A DNA stretch of 36,038 nt from Hyphomicrobiales bacterium (GCA_025359265.1 JANYHB010000011.1:1-36038), one strand, 5' to 3'. Shown: positions 1 to 7,656, counted from the stretch's first letter. A program made the numbers and translations. The notes: generated from the letters alone by a model not told the origin.

Positions 1-18
1 CGCCTTGCACGGAATGAC
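1..18. repeat. Tail of a dispersed palindromic repeat
   Basis: The first bases (CTTGCACGGAATGAC at about 4-18) match the outer right end of the complete palindromic repeat at 28296-28420. Only the outer tip lies in the window and the rest would be upstream. The match is short, but it sits in non-coding DNA beside gene debris, as expected for an intergenic repeat family. Confidence 0.5.
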
Positions 19-67
19 AGTTGAGGGGTTGAAGTGTAATCACCTAGGTTCCATCTGATCCCCGATG

Positions 68-191
68 ATGGAAATTGGAATTAACATTTTTGCTAACGTT
101 CCCGCGGGCAAGCTTGAGTTAGCCGGAACGCCTGCGCAATCTGTTTGAGGAAATAAAGCTGGCAGATTAAGCGAGCCTGGATGTGTTTGCC
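68..191 (+). pseudogene. Decayed 5' fragment of the LLM flavin oxidoreductase gene
   Basis: This stretch aligns base by base with the first 126 bases of the intact LLM gene at 1445, at roughly 80% identity by eye. It starts at the equivalent ATG and ends at the equivalent GATGTGTTTGC. It carries a net 2-base deletion near 123-130 that shifts the frame into a TGA, and a later TAA where the intact gene has GAG. The similarity stops abruptly at about 191, where a methyltransferase tail begins. It is therefore a truncated, non-functional duplicate left after a rearrangement. The two copies lie about 1.4 kb apart in the same orientation. Confidence 0.8.
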
Positions 192-461
192 ATGTGCAGT
201 GAAATCTGCCGCGTATTGAAACCTGGTGGACGCATCATCGGAAGTTTGAACCTCAACGAAACTGCAACAGCATCTGAGCCGCAGACGCTCGGGGAAGAGG
301 TTCTCACAGAAAAGCTGTTGAGGCAATTCAAGGTGAAATCCAAACGATTGGGGCGAAAAAGAACTGGAGACGATAACTACGCTGAAATGTTTAGTGGTCA
401 ATCAACCTATGATAAAACGCGGCCCGGTTATCTCTGGTTTGATGGCTATTTGAATGCTTAG
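192..461 (+). pseudogene. C-terminal fragment of a SAM-dependent methyltransferase
   Basis: The frame encodes EICRVLKPGGRIIG followed by a charged tail ending in GYLWFDGYLNA. EI-x-RVLKPGG is the post-motif-III signature of class I SAM methyltransferases, which normally lies about two thirds of the way through the enzyme. The SAM-binding N-terminal half is missing and is replaced by the LLM gene fragment just upstream. An ATG at 183 or 192 could start an ORF of about 90 residues, but without the Rossmann SAM site no methyltransferase activity is expected. I read it as a gene remnant; a small translated protein cannot be excluded. Confidence 0.6.
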
Positions 462-543
462 CTCGGCTTGCTTGTGCGTTGCTTATACGCTTTGCAATGG
501 AAGCAGTGTGATCCACTGAAATTGTCGATGCGTAACTCAGAAT

Positions 544-1269
544 ATGGCAAAATTTGTTATTATCGGCACGGCTGGCATCGGCGGGTTTTTGGCGGCGCGG
601 TTGAAGGCTGCGGGGCATGAGCTGTTTTTAATTAATCGCAGCGCCGAGAGTGTGGAAGACTTGGCCAAGGAATTGGATTGCAAGTTCTCTGTTGCCGATG
701 TGACAGATGAAGCTGCGCTGGCGGCAGCTATCGAGCAGGCGGGGCCGGCCATCGATGGGCTGGCATACTGCGCGGGTACCATAAACCTGAAGCCCGCCAC
801 GCGGCTGGCGTCAACGGAAGTCTTGCAAGACTTTCAGATAAACGCTTTAGGTGCCTTGAAGTCGGTGCAGGCGGCTTTGCCCGCGTTGAAAGCCAGCGCG
901 CAGCTCACGGCTTCAGTGCTGTTTTTTTCGACAGTGGCGGTACAGCAGGGCTTTGCGTTGCATGCCAGTGTTTCAATGGCCAAGGGCGCGGTTGAAGGCT
1001 TAACGCGCGCTTTGGCTGCCGAGCTTGCGCCAAAAGTTCGCGTCAACGCCATAGCGCCTTCGCTCACCAAAACCCCACTCGCCAATTTTATCACCAAGAA
1101 CGAGGCAACTGTGCAGGCCCTAGCGCAAATGCACCCAATGCAGCGAATTGGCACGGCGGATGACATTGCGGCTGCGGCGGCGTTTTTGCTTTCCTCAGAA
1201 TCGTCTTGGATCACCGGCCAGATCATTGGCGTTGACGGTGGGCGATCCTCTTTGCGCACAAAAGGTTGA
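544..1269 (+). CDS. SDR-family oxidoreductase, atypical active site
   Basis: The 241-residue length and fold signature are those of a classical short-chain dehydrogenase/reductase. The N-terminus has a modified dinucleotide motif (IIGTAGIGG, residues 6-14; the first Gly of TGxxxGxG is replaced). It is followed by the DVTD adenine-pocket Asp, a YCAG strand in place of NAG, a Ser in the LFFSTVAV strand, and the [10 protein letters not shown]-terminus. The catalytic YxxxK is not present as such: the equivalent stretch reads [15 protein letters not shown], so the Lys remains and Tyr is replaced by a non-catalytic residue. It may bind nucleotide but work differently or not reduce carbonyls. A DUF2256 gene overlaps its stop codon. 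The substrate is unknown. Confidence 0.85.
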   Translation: MAKFVIIGTAGIGGFLAARLKAAGHELFLINRSAESVEDLAKELDCKFSVADVTDEAALAAAIEQAGPAIDGLAYCAGTINLKPATRLASTEVLQDFQINALGALKSVQAALPALKASAQLTASVLFFSTVAVQQGFALHASVSMAKGAVEGLTRALAAELAPKVRVNAIAPSLTKTPLANFITKNEATVQALAQMHPMQRIGTADDIAAAAAFLLSSESSWITGQIIGVDGGRSSLRTKG

Positions 1270-1427
1270 AAAAGAGCATCGCCAAAAGTGAACTTCCGTC
1301 AAAGATTTGCATAGCTTGCGGGCGGCCATTCACTTGGCGCAAGAAGTGGCAACTGGTGTGGGATGACGTTAAATACTGCTCTCACAAATGTCGCGGCTTG
1401 AAAAGTAACAAGCAAAGTTCCAGATAG
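1266..1427 (+). CDS. DUF2256 small zinc-ribbon-like protein
   Basis: A 53-residue frame starts at a TTG that overlaps the SDR stop codon (TTGA), so it is probably translated by coupling. It reads [14 protein letters not shown], then [14 protein letters not shown], giving Cys15/Cys18 and Cys38/Cys42, a four-Cys metal-site arrangement. The core C-x2-CGRPF-WRKKW...W-D-VKYCS-x-CR is the hallmark of the DUF2256 family, whose members are about 50 residues long and often lie near photolyase/cryptochrome and SDR genes. No ATG start exists in this frame, which makes the gene easy to miss. Its function is unknown; a structural zinc site is inferred. Confidence 0.85.
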   Translation: MKKSIAKSELPSKICIACGRPFTWRKKWQLVWDDVKYCSHKCRGLKSNKQSSR

Positions 1428-1444
1428 GGCCTTAAGAGGTTACC

Positions 1445-2464
1445 ATGGAAATCGGAATTTACACTTTTGCGGATGTGCCTGCGGGGAAGCCGGAATTTGC
1501 GGGGCAACGCTTGCGCAATCTGGTTGAGGAAATGAAGCTGGCTGATGAGGCTGGCATTGATGTGTTTGCGGTGGGTGAGCATCATCGCGCTGACTATGCG
1601 GTTTCAACTCCGCCAGTGGCGCTCGCCGCAGGGGCGTCGGTGACCAAGCGAATGAGGCTGTCGAGCGCCGTGACCGTTCTCAGTTCCGATGATCCTGTGC
1701 GGGTGTTTCAACAATTTGCCACGGTGGACGGAATCAGCAATGGCCGCGCCGAGATCATGGCGGGTAGAGGCTCGTTCATCGAGAGCTATCCGCTTTTTGG
1801 TTACGCGTTGGATAACTATGACGCGCTGTTCACGGAAAAGCTGGATTTGTTGATGAAACTGAACGATGGAGAGCGTATTTCATGGCAAGGCAAACTGCGA
1901 CCTCCGCTCAAAGACGCCGGAATTTATCCGCGGCCTGAGCAAAAGAAAATGCCCATTTGGATTGCTGTCGGTGGCACGCCGCAATCGGTGGTGCGCGCAG
2001 CTACGCTTGATCTTCCCATGGCGCTGGCGATTATTGGCGGAGACCCAAAACGCTTCAAGCCGTTCTTTGATCTATACCGCGAAGCCCACGCCAAGGCCGG
2101 GCATGACCCCAAGAACATTCAACTCTCGTTCAATATGCATGGCTTTGTGTCTGAGACAACAGCGAAGGCCAAGCGGATTTATGGTGCTGCGCACTTGGAA
2201 GTGATGAACCGCATCGGCAAAGAGCGCGGTTGGCCGCCGCAAGGCGCGGACCATTTTGAGCGCTCAACGCTTGATGATGGCAACCTGATTGTGGGCGAAG
2301 CGGCGCGCGTAATTGACAGAATTTTGCAGTTGCACGAGATATTTGGCAATACACGAATTCTCGTTCAGATGGCCATTGGCGCGGTTCCCCATGCGGAACA
2401 ACTCAAGGCCATCGAGATTTTGGGCGGCAAAGTCGCTCCGGCCGTGAAAAAGGCTCTCGGTTGA
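1445..2464 (+). CDS. LLM-class flavin-dependent oxidoreductase
   Basis: This 339-residue protein belongs to the bacterial-luciferase-like (LLM) TIM-barrel family that uses FMN/F420-type cofactors. Typical segments are MEIGIYTFADV at strand 1, VGEHHRADYAVSTPP near residues 43-57, RMRLSSAVTVLSSDDPVR, and the GRAEIMAGRGSFIESYPLFG phosphate-binding stretch. It resembles the Atu2307/SP_0267-type subgroup of monooxygenase-like proteins. The ATG is preceded by AAGAGG at a suitable distance. A damaged copy of its first 126 bases lies at 68-191. The natural substrate cannot be told from sequence. Confidence 0.9.
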   Translation: MEIGIYTFADVPAGKPEFAGQRLRNLVEEMKLADEAGIDVFAVGEHHRADYAVSTPPVALAAGASVTKRMRLSSAVTVLSSDDPVRVFQQFATVDGISNGRAEIMAGRGSFIESYPLFGYALDNYDALFTEKLDLLMKLNDGERISWQGKLRPPLKDAGIYPRPEQKKMPIWIAVGGTPQSVVRAATLDLPMALAIIGGDPKRFKPFFDLYREAHAKAGHDPKNIQLSFNMHGFVSETTAKAKRIYGAAHLEVMNRIGKERGWPPQGADHFERSTLDDGNLIVGEAARVIDRILQLHEIFGNTRILVQMAIGAVPHAEQLKAIEILGGKVAPAVKKALG

Positions 2465-2541
2465 AAACATTATCGTGATGAAACTTTATTAGCTTTTGGT
2501 TAGTCACTATCGGAAACTGATTGCAGCGACCGGAGGATTCG

Positions 2542-3171
2542 ATGAAAAAGGACTTGGTGCATCCGCTTTATGTGAGGTTATTTCACTGGCTCAATGCTGC
2601 AGCCATTGTGATGATGGTGATGAGTGGTTGGAAGATATATAATGCATCGCCAATATTTGAAGGCATAGCATTTCCTGAGGCACTGACATTGGGTGACTGG
2701 CTTGGCGGTGCACTGCAATGGCACTTCGCGGCAATGTGGCTGTTTGTGGTAAACCTCATAGTTTACTTGGTGACGGGAATCGCCACGGGACATTTTCGAG
2801 AAAAGATGTTCCCGGTTTCGCCCGTCGCCGTGATCAACGATGTGGGCCAAGCCCTGCGTGGTAAACTTGCCCATGACAGCCACGATTATAACGCTGTGCA
2901 GCGCGTGTTTTACATTGGGGTGATTGGCGCAATGTTGATGACATTAATCTCTGGCCTTGTGGTGTGGAAGTCGGCGCAATTTCAACTGCTCAGCTGGATC
3001 GTTGGCAGTTATGATACCGCGCGCATTGTTCATTTTGCTGGCATGACGCTGATTTGCGCTTTCATCGTAGTGCATCTGGCGTTGGTTGCCATTGTTCCAT
3101 CCACTTTTATTCCCATGATTACTGGCTGGGCCAAGCCATTTCCGAAAAAGGAGAAGAACCATGTTGCTTAA
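2542..3171 (+). CDS. Cytochrome b561-type membrane subunit
   Basis: This 209-residue integral membrane protein has about four hydrophobic helices. His residues are placed as in the Ni/Fe-hydrogenase/formate-dehydrogenase cytochrome b family: HP-LYVRLFHW at the N-terminus, QWHFAAMW in helix 2, and VHFAGM and VVHLALV in the last helix. It would carry b hemes and pass electrons from the quinone pool to a periplasmic partner. The ATG at 2542 follows CGGAGG; a TTG at 2521 is in frame but lacks such a site. Its end overlaps the start of the molybdoenzyme gene by 11 bases, so the two are almost certainly co-expressed. It is analogous in role to MsrQ/YedZ, but of a different size and family. Confidence 0.9.
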   Translation: MKKDLVHPLYVRLFHWLNAAAIVMMVMSGWKIYNASPIFEGIAFPEALTLGDWLGGALQWHFAAMWLFVVNLIVYLVTGIATGHFREKMFPVSPVAVINDVGQALRGKLAHDSHDYNAVQRVFYIGVIGAMLMTLISGLVVWKSAQFQLLSWIVGSYDTARIVHFAGMTLICAFIVVHLALVAIVPSTFIPMITGWAKPFPKKEKNHVA

Positions 3172-3925
3172 GCGTCATTCTTCCGAAAAATTATTTTTGC
3201 CGCGCACCAAGCAAGTTTTGAACATTGAGCGGCGCTTCTTTATGGGTAAAGCTTTGTCCCTCGGTGCTCTTTCGATGCTTACTGGGTGCAATGTTGCCGA
3301 TGACTCGCAGGCGCAGGGTGTTCTGGACGCGATGTCGCGGTGGAATGACAAAGTGCAGTTAGCGATCTTTGGTACCACAACCCAGCTGGCACCAACCTAT
3401 ACTGAGGCTGATATCAAAGACCCATTTCCGTTCAATGCCTATTACGGCGAAGATGAAGTACGGATTGTGAAAGAAGAAGGCTATAAGCTGGAGCTTGCCG
3501 GCCTGATCGACAAGAAGGACTCTTGGACGCTGCAAAACTTACGCGCCCTGCCACAACAATCGCAAATCACCCGGCATATTTGCGTTGAAGGTTGGAGTGC
3601 CATTGGCAAATGGGGCGGTGTAAACTTTGCTGATTTCTTGCACATGATTGGCGCCGATACAAAAGCCAAATATGTGGCCTTTAAATGCGCTGATGATTAT
3701 CATACATCCATCGATATGGCGACGGCGCTGCATCCACAAACCACCTTAGCTCTCACTTTCCGTGATCAGCCGTTGCCGCCTAAATATGGCTTCCCGATGA
3801 AGCTTCGCATTCCCACCAAGCTGGGCTTTAAAAATCCTAAGCACATCATGTCGATCGAAGTCACCAACGATTACCCTGGCGGGTATTGGGAAGACCAAGG
3901 CTATAACTGGTTCAGCGGAACCTGA
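3161..3925 (+). CDS. MsrP/YedY-like periplasmic molybdopterin oxidoreductase
   Basis: This 254-residue protein belongs to the sulfite-oxidase/YedY fold. A twin-arginine pair at residues 24-25 (ERRFFMGKA) leads a hydrophobic stretch ending in LTGC (Cys43), so it is probably Tat-exported and perhaps a lipoprotein. Cys141 in RHICVEGWSAIGKWGG is the expected molybdenum ligand, and the GYWEDQGYNW ending is typical of the family. AAGGAGAAGAACC precedes the ATG, and the start lies inside the end of the cytochrome b gene. MsrP reduces methionine sulfoxide in periplasmic proteins; a related role is inferred from the Met-rich exported peptide encoded next. The substrate remains unproven. Confidence 0.9.
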   Translation: MLLKRHSSEKLFLPRTKQVLNIERRFFMGKALSLGALSMLTGCNVADDSQAQGVLDAMSRWNDKVQLAIFGTTTQLAPTYTEADIKDPFPFNAYYGEDEVRIVKEEGYKLELAGLIDKKDSWTLQNLRALPQQSQITRHICVEGWSAIGKWGGVNFADFLHMIGADTKAKYVAFKCADDYHTSIDMATALHPQTTLALTFRDQPLPPKYGFPMKLRIPTKLGFKNPKHIMSIEVTNDYPGGYWEDQGYNWFSGT

Positions 3926-4031
3926 CATAAAACTCACGTATTTGTGTGCCAAGGTTATTGGTGCTTTGATTGCTGCTGCGGCATCGTTCGAAGCGGAACA
4001 TAAGTTCCAAATCAAATTCAGGAGAAATCAA

Positions 4032-4310
4032 ATGATCAAAACAATGCTTGCTGCCGCCCTTTTGGCCTCGGCTTTTATTGCGCCGGTGGCCCACGCTGAT
4101 GATATGATGAAGACCACGTGTGATGATGCCACCATGAAAATGATGGGTGACGCAATGGCCAAAGACACCGATCCTAAAATGGCCAAAGATGTAACGATGG
4201 CTGGCGATGAAATGAAAATGGCGATGGATTCGATGAAAGCCAACAAGATGGACGATTGCTCAAAGCACATCGGCATGGCCATGGATCATATGATGATGAA
4301 GCATAACTGA
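4032..4310 (+). CDS. Exported methionine-rich peptide (MXKDX/MrpX-like)
   Basis: This 92-residue protein starts at the ATG after AGGAGAAATCAA. The first 22 residues are a clear Sec signal peptide ending AHA. The mature part of about 70 residues contains about 18 Met and many Lys and Asp, with repeats such as MAKDT and MAKDV that recall the pentapeptide MXKDX family, and two Cys. It follows an MsrP-like enzyme and its cytochrome b. In Azospira a Met-rich peptide (MrpX) is oxidised by hypochlorite and reduced by a YedY-type enzyme; the same sacrificial-sink role is inferred here. Metal (copper) binding through Met is an alternative. A strong terminator follows. Confidence 0.85.
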   Translation: MIKTMLAAALLASAFIAPVAHADDMMKTTCDDATMKMMGDAMAKDTDPKMAKDVTMAGDEMKMAMDSMKANKMDDCSKHIGMAMDHMMMKHN

Positions 4311-4327
4311 GCTTCGGATAATTCATG

Positions 4328-4356
4328 AAGGGCGGCCTAGGGGCCGCTCTTTTTGT
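4328..4356 (+). terminator. Rho-independent terminator after the Met-rich gene
   Basis: AAGGGCGGCC (4328-4337) pairs with GGCCGCTCTT (4342-4351, one G-T pair) around the loop TAGG. The stem runs into a T tract. It separates the cytochrome b–molybdoenzyme–Met-rich transcript from the pirin gene, and argues against any pirin start upstream of it. Confidence 0.85.
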
Positions 4357-4372
4357 TTGCTATGAACAGTGC

Positions 4373-5290
4373 ATGACGCTTCCACATATTCCAGACCCCA
4401 TTATCGGTGACATCGCCAGCATAGATGCCATTGAACACGTGATTGTGCCGCGCGTGCGTGACATTGGTGATTTTAAAGTGCACCGCGCCTTGCCTGCGGC
4501 TGAGCGACAGATGATCGGGCCATTTATTTTCTTTGATCGATTCGGCCCTGTCATGATGAGGGCAGGTGCAGGCATGGATGTGCGCCCGCACCCGCATATT
4601 GGGCTTGCCACCGTAACTTGGTTATTCAACGGCAAAATTTTTCACCGCGATAGTTTGGGCTCTGAGCAAGCCATAGCGCCGGGCGAACTGAATTGGATGA
4701 CGGCAGGAAGAGGCATTGTGCATTCGGAGCGCACACCTGCGCTGGAACGGGCTTCGGGCCAGAATATGTTTGGCTTGCAAAGCTGGGTGGCCCTACCAAA
4801 AGATGTGGAAGAAACGCCGCCGACTTTTGAGCATGTTGCGCAAACATTGTTGCCTTTGCTGTCAGACAGGGGCCGCAAAGTGCAGGTGATTGCTGGCGCA
4901 ATTTATGGTGCCAGATCTCCTGTCAAAACACTTTCAGATTTATTCTATGCTGACGCGCGCTTAGAGCCGGGTGCGTCGCTGCCCTTGCCACCGGAGCATG
5001 AAGAGAGGGGCCTATATCTGGTTAATGGTCACATTGAGATTGCGGGGGTAGAGTTTGAAGCGGGTAAACTTATCGCTTTCAAACCGCAAAGCGAGGTGAT
5101 TGTGACAGCGTTTGAGGCATGTCATTTTATGTTGTTAGGCGGCGAGCCCATGGACGGCCCACGTCATATTTGGTGGAATTTCGTTTCGTCTTCCAAAGAG
5201 AAAATCGACGCTGCCAAAGAAGAGTGGCGGACTGGCAGATTCAAGATCGTGCCGGGTGATGATAAAGAGTATATCCCCCTGCCGAGTTAG
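4373..5290 (+). CDS. Pirin-family bicupin protein
   Basis: This 305-residue protein has the pirin N-terminal cupin with metal-site segments RPHPHIGLATVTW and TAGRGIVHSE (the His and Glu ligands are present), followed by FGLQSWVALP and a C-terminal cupin ending in WWNFVSSS. Pirins bind iron; bacterial members are either quercetin-2,3-dioxygenase-like or regulatory, and sequence does not decide which. The ATG at 4373 was chosen because the in-frame ATG at 4325 lies before the terminator hairpin of the previous gene. No partner gene is coupled to it. Confidence 0.9.
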   Translation: MTLPHIPDPIIGDIASIDAIEHVIVPRVRDIGDFKVHRALPAAERQMIGPFIFFDRFGPVMMRAGAGMDVRPHPHIGLATVTWLFNGKIFHRDSLGSEQAIAPGELNWMTAGRGIVHSERTPALERASGQNMFGLQSWVALPKDVEETPPTFEHVAQTLLPLLSDRGRKVQVIAGAIYGARSPVKTLSDLFYADARLEPGASLPLPPEHEERGLYLVNGHIEIAGVEFEAGKLIAFKPQSEVIVTAFEACHFMLLGGEPMDGPRHIWWNFVSSSKEKIDAAKEEWRTGRFKIVPGDDKEYIPLPS

Positions 5291-5536
5291 AACTTCAAAA
5301 CCAACGCGGTAAACCAAACGCACAACGAAGCTCGCGGCTCTGGCCATTTGGCGCTTGTGCGGCGGAATGGGTTGGTTGGCATTTACCGCTGCTGTCGCAT
5401 TCGGAACTTGCTGCGGTTGCCGGCAAAATTCTTTCGTAATATTTGTTCGCGGCAAATTCAGGCTTGATGGATAGAGAATATGTTGCCATCGCTTGCTAGA
5501 TTGAATTTATCATTCTTCACCGGCAAAAGGACTGTT
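5291..5536. other. Non-coding gap between pirin and nitroreductase
   Basis: I looked at both strands of this 246-base stretch. It has short open frames only, none with an SD-preceded start or recognisable motif. AAAGGA at about 5526 serves the nitroreductase start at 5537. Confidence 0.5.
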
Positions 5537-6121
5537 ATGAAACTGAACGATACAAGCTCACTTTTGGCTTTTCTGAAAAGTCGCAAATCGGCATCTGCGA
5601 AGGCCATGGGCGGCCCAGGGCCGAATGCTGTCCACTTGACAGAGATTCTTAGTATGGCCGCGCGCGTGCCAGACCACGGCAAGCTTACGCCTTGGCGGTT
5701 CGTGACGTTTCAAGGGGATGCGCGCGCCCAAGTAGGGGCATTGTTCGCCAATCGCTGGGCGGAGCTAAATCCTTCGCACGGAGGAGATGTGTTACGATTC
5801 CAGGCCGACTTATTCATGCGCGCGCCACTTGTTGTTGCCGTCGTTTCAACCGCTTCACCGCACGAGAAAATACCCGTTTGGGAACAGCAAATGTCTGCAG
5901 CTGCTGTTTGCTTCAATATGGAATTGGCCGCCATATCGTTGGGTTTTGATGTGCAATGGCAAAGTGATTGGGTGGCTTATGACGTTGGCGCCAAAGCCGC
6001 CATGGACCTGAAAGGCGGCGAGCAAGTAGCAGGGCTTATCTACATCGGTAAAAGTACAATAGCATTAGAAGATCGACCCAGGCCTGATGTTACAAAATTT
6101 ACGACGCATTGGGGCGCATGA
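5537..6121 (+). CDS. Nitroreductase family protein (YdjA-like)
   Basis: This 194-residue FMN-binding nitroreductase-fold protein reads RKSASAKAMGGPGP at the N-terminus (an Arg and Ser-Lys phosphate-binding segment), then AARVPDHGKLTPWRFV, AAAVCFNMELAAISLGFDVQW in the middle and GLIYIGK near the end. This matches the compact YdjA/YfhC-type subgroup. It would use NAD(P)H to reduce nitro or quinone-like compounds. The ATG at 5537 follows AAAGGACTGTT; an in-frame ATG at 5480 would add an unconserved leader. The stop codon overlaps the start of the HAD gene (ATGA), so the two are translationally coupled. Confidence 0.9.
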   Translation: MKLNDTSSLLAFLKSRKSASAKAMGGPGPNAVHLTEILSMAARVPDHGKLTPWRFVTFQGDARAQVGALFANRWAELNPSHGGDVLRFQADLFMRAPLVVAVVSTASPHEKIPVWEQQMSAAAVCFNMELAAISLGFDVQWQSDWVAYDVGAKAAMDLKGGEQVAGLIYIGKSTIALEDRPRPDVTKFTTHWGA

Positions 6122-6828
6122 TGGCGATAAAAGGCATTCTCTTCGACAAAGACGGCACGCTGATCGCGTTTAACAATATCTGGGGCCCGCTTTACAAAAG
6201 CATGTTGGTCAATCATTTTGGTTATGATGAGCAGGGTGCTTTGGCACTGTTGCAAACCACCGGGTATGAACCTGAAACGGGCAATTGTCGCGGTGGAAGC
6301 CCGATGGCGGCCGGTACTCTTGAGCAGATTATGAAAGTGTGGTGGCCTGATCTATCGCCAGCAGAACGCGAAGAACGGCGACAATTTGTCAATGCGAACG
6401 CCGACAAGAATGCCAAGAATTTTATAGAACCTTTGCTGGAATTGGCCCCGGTGTTTGATGCCTTACAAGCAGCGGGCTATATTTTGGGTGTGGGCACCAA
6501 TGACAGTGAAGACTCTGCCAAACGACATATGGAAGTGCTGGACGTTCATCATTACTTCCACGTTGTATTGGGCTCAGACAGTGTTGACGTGCCAAAACCA
6601 TCTGGCCAAATGGTGCGGCGCTTTGCGGAACTTACTGGCTTAAGGCCCGACCAGGTGGCTATGGTGGGTGACAATGGCCATGACATTGAAGAAGCGCGCG
6701 CAGGTGGTGCTGGCCTTGCCATTGGTGTGCTCACGGGCAATTCAACGGCCGCTGATTTAGAGCCCCATGCCGATCAGGTGATCCACAGCGTGGGCGACCT
6801 GCTGAAATTTTTGAGCACCGTCGCCTAA
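6118..6828 (+). CDS. HAD-family phosphatase (phosphoglycolate phosphatase-like)
   Basis: This 236-residue haloacid dehalogenase superfamily hydrolase shows all four motifs: LFDKDGTL (nucleophile and acid Asp), GVGTNDSED (motif II), VPKPSGQM (Lys of motif III) and MVGDNGHDIEEAR (motif IV). An alpha-helical cap inserted between motifs I and II places it with the Gph-like phosphatases. The substrate is not determinable; phosphoglycolate or another small phosphoester is plausible. The start ATG overlaps the nitroreductase stop by 4 bases, and its own stop overlaps the flavin reductase ATG (TAATG), so three genes form one tightly coupled unit. Confidence 0.9.
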   Translation: MMAIKGILFDKDGTLIAFNNIWGPLYKSMLVNHFGYDEQGALALLQTTGYEPETGNCRGGSPMAAGTLEQIMKVWWPDLSPAEREERRQFVNANADKNAKNFIEPLLELAPVFDALQAAGYILGVGTNDSEDSAKRHMEVLDVHHYFHVVLGSDSVDVPKPSGQMVRRFAELTGLRPDQVAMVGDNGHDIEEARAGGAGLAIGVLTGNSTAADLEPHADQVIHSVGDLLKFLSTVA

Positions 6829-7415
6829 TGTTTTACGACGCTGTCACCAACACGCATGGCCTGCCGTTGGATCCGTTCTATGCTCTCGTGGCACCCAGGC
6901 CCATTGCGTGGATTTCAACACTCTCGAAAGCTGGCAAGGCCAATCTTGCACCCTATAGTTTCTATAACGCTTTCTCCCATAACCCCAGCTATGTGGCTTT
7001 TGGCTCATCTGGCGCAAAACACACATTGAGCAACATTGCAGAAACTGGCGAATTTGTGGTCAACCTTGCCACTTATGATTTGCGTGAGTCGATGAATCTT
7101 TCTTCTGCCGCAACTGCAGACGACGAATTCGTGCTTGCCGGCCTGGCCAAGGCGGCTTGCGTGAAGGTGAGGCCGCCGCGCGTTGCGCAAAGCCCCGTGG
7201 TGCTGGAATGTCTGCATTATCAAACCATTGCGCTGCCCAATGATAATGGGCAGGTGGAAAATTATCTGGTGTTAGGCCGCGTTGTGGGCATCCACATTGA
7301 TGACCGATTTATTGTGGATGGCCGGGTCAACACCGCCGCCATGAAACCCATTGCGCGAATGGGCTATGCTGAATATGCAACGGTCGAACAAGTTTGGAAA
7401 ATGCGGCGGCCCTAG
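6828..7415 (+). CDS. Flavin reductase family protein (FMN-binding split barrel)
   Basis: This 195-residue protein of the DIM6/NTAB flavin reductase-like family has LVAPRPIAWISTLSKAG at residues 21-37 (flavin phosphate contacts), APYSFYNAFSHNPSYVAFGSS, then NIAETGEFVVNLA, and PIARMGYAEYATV near the C-terminus. The fold binds FMN and typically supplies reduced flavin to partner monooxygenases. It is the last gene of the nitroreductase–HAD–flavin reductase unit; its ATG overlaps the preceding TAA by one base. Confidence 0.9.
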   Translation: MFYDAVTNTHGLPLDPFYALVAPRPIAWISTLSKAGKANLAPYSFYNAFSHNPSYVAFGSSGAKHTLSNIAETGEFVVNLATYDLRESMNLSSAATADDEFVLAGLAKAACVKVRPPRVAQSPVVLECLHYQTIALPNDNGQVENYLVLGRVVGIHIDDRFIVDGRVNTAAMKPIARMGYAEYATVEQVWKMRRP

Positions 7416-7584
7416 ACGGCAAACCCGCACGCGAAGGTTGCTTGGCACCCACTGATTAGTTCCTATCGTTTGGTTTGTGCCCCAACTGAGTCGCAGCGAG
7501 CCTTGTGCATAACTCTGTTGATAACTCAATTTATACTATATAAAACATAGTGTTACGAGGCTGCATTGCCAGTGGAAAAACGCC

Positions 7585-7600
7585 TTAAGACCTCGTTAAC
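7585..7600 (+). promoter_or_regulatory. Consensus CtrA box TTAA-N7-TTAAC
   Basis: The sequence TTAAGACCTCGTTAAC is a perfect match to the full CtrA binding consensus of alphaproteobacteria. It lies 57 bases before the start of the receiver-like gene, in a 241-base non-coding gap. An AT-rich stretch (7528-7550) lies further upstream. CtrA control of this gene and of the following DUF2336 gene is inferred. Confidence 0.7.
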
Positions 7601-7606
7601 TAATCG

Positions 7607-7618
7607 GAGTCAGGACTC
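7607..7618. promoter_or_regulatory. Paired GANTC (CcrM methylation) sites
   Basis: GAGTC at 7607 and GACTC at 7614 form the palindrome GAGTCAGGACTC immediately after the CtrA box. GANTC is the CcrM target, and GcrA acts at promoters with such sites in alphaproteobacteria. Two sites within 12 bases beside a CtrA box suggest cell-cycle control; this is an inference from position. Confidence 0.55.
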
Positions 7619-7656
7619 GTTGGCGTTGCACTTAGGGTGCAAATTTTGGGTGGATC

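Noticed and set aside
4325-4372. Upstream ATG extending the pirin gene by 16 residues
   Set aside because: It lies before and within the terminator hairpin of the Met-rich gene, has no ribosome site, and the added residues are encoded by the stem and T tract.
5295-5489. Minus-strand ORF of 64 codons in the pirin–nitroreductase gap
   Set aside because: There is no ribosome site before its ATG and no recognisable motif; the composition looks like random frame.
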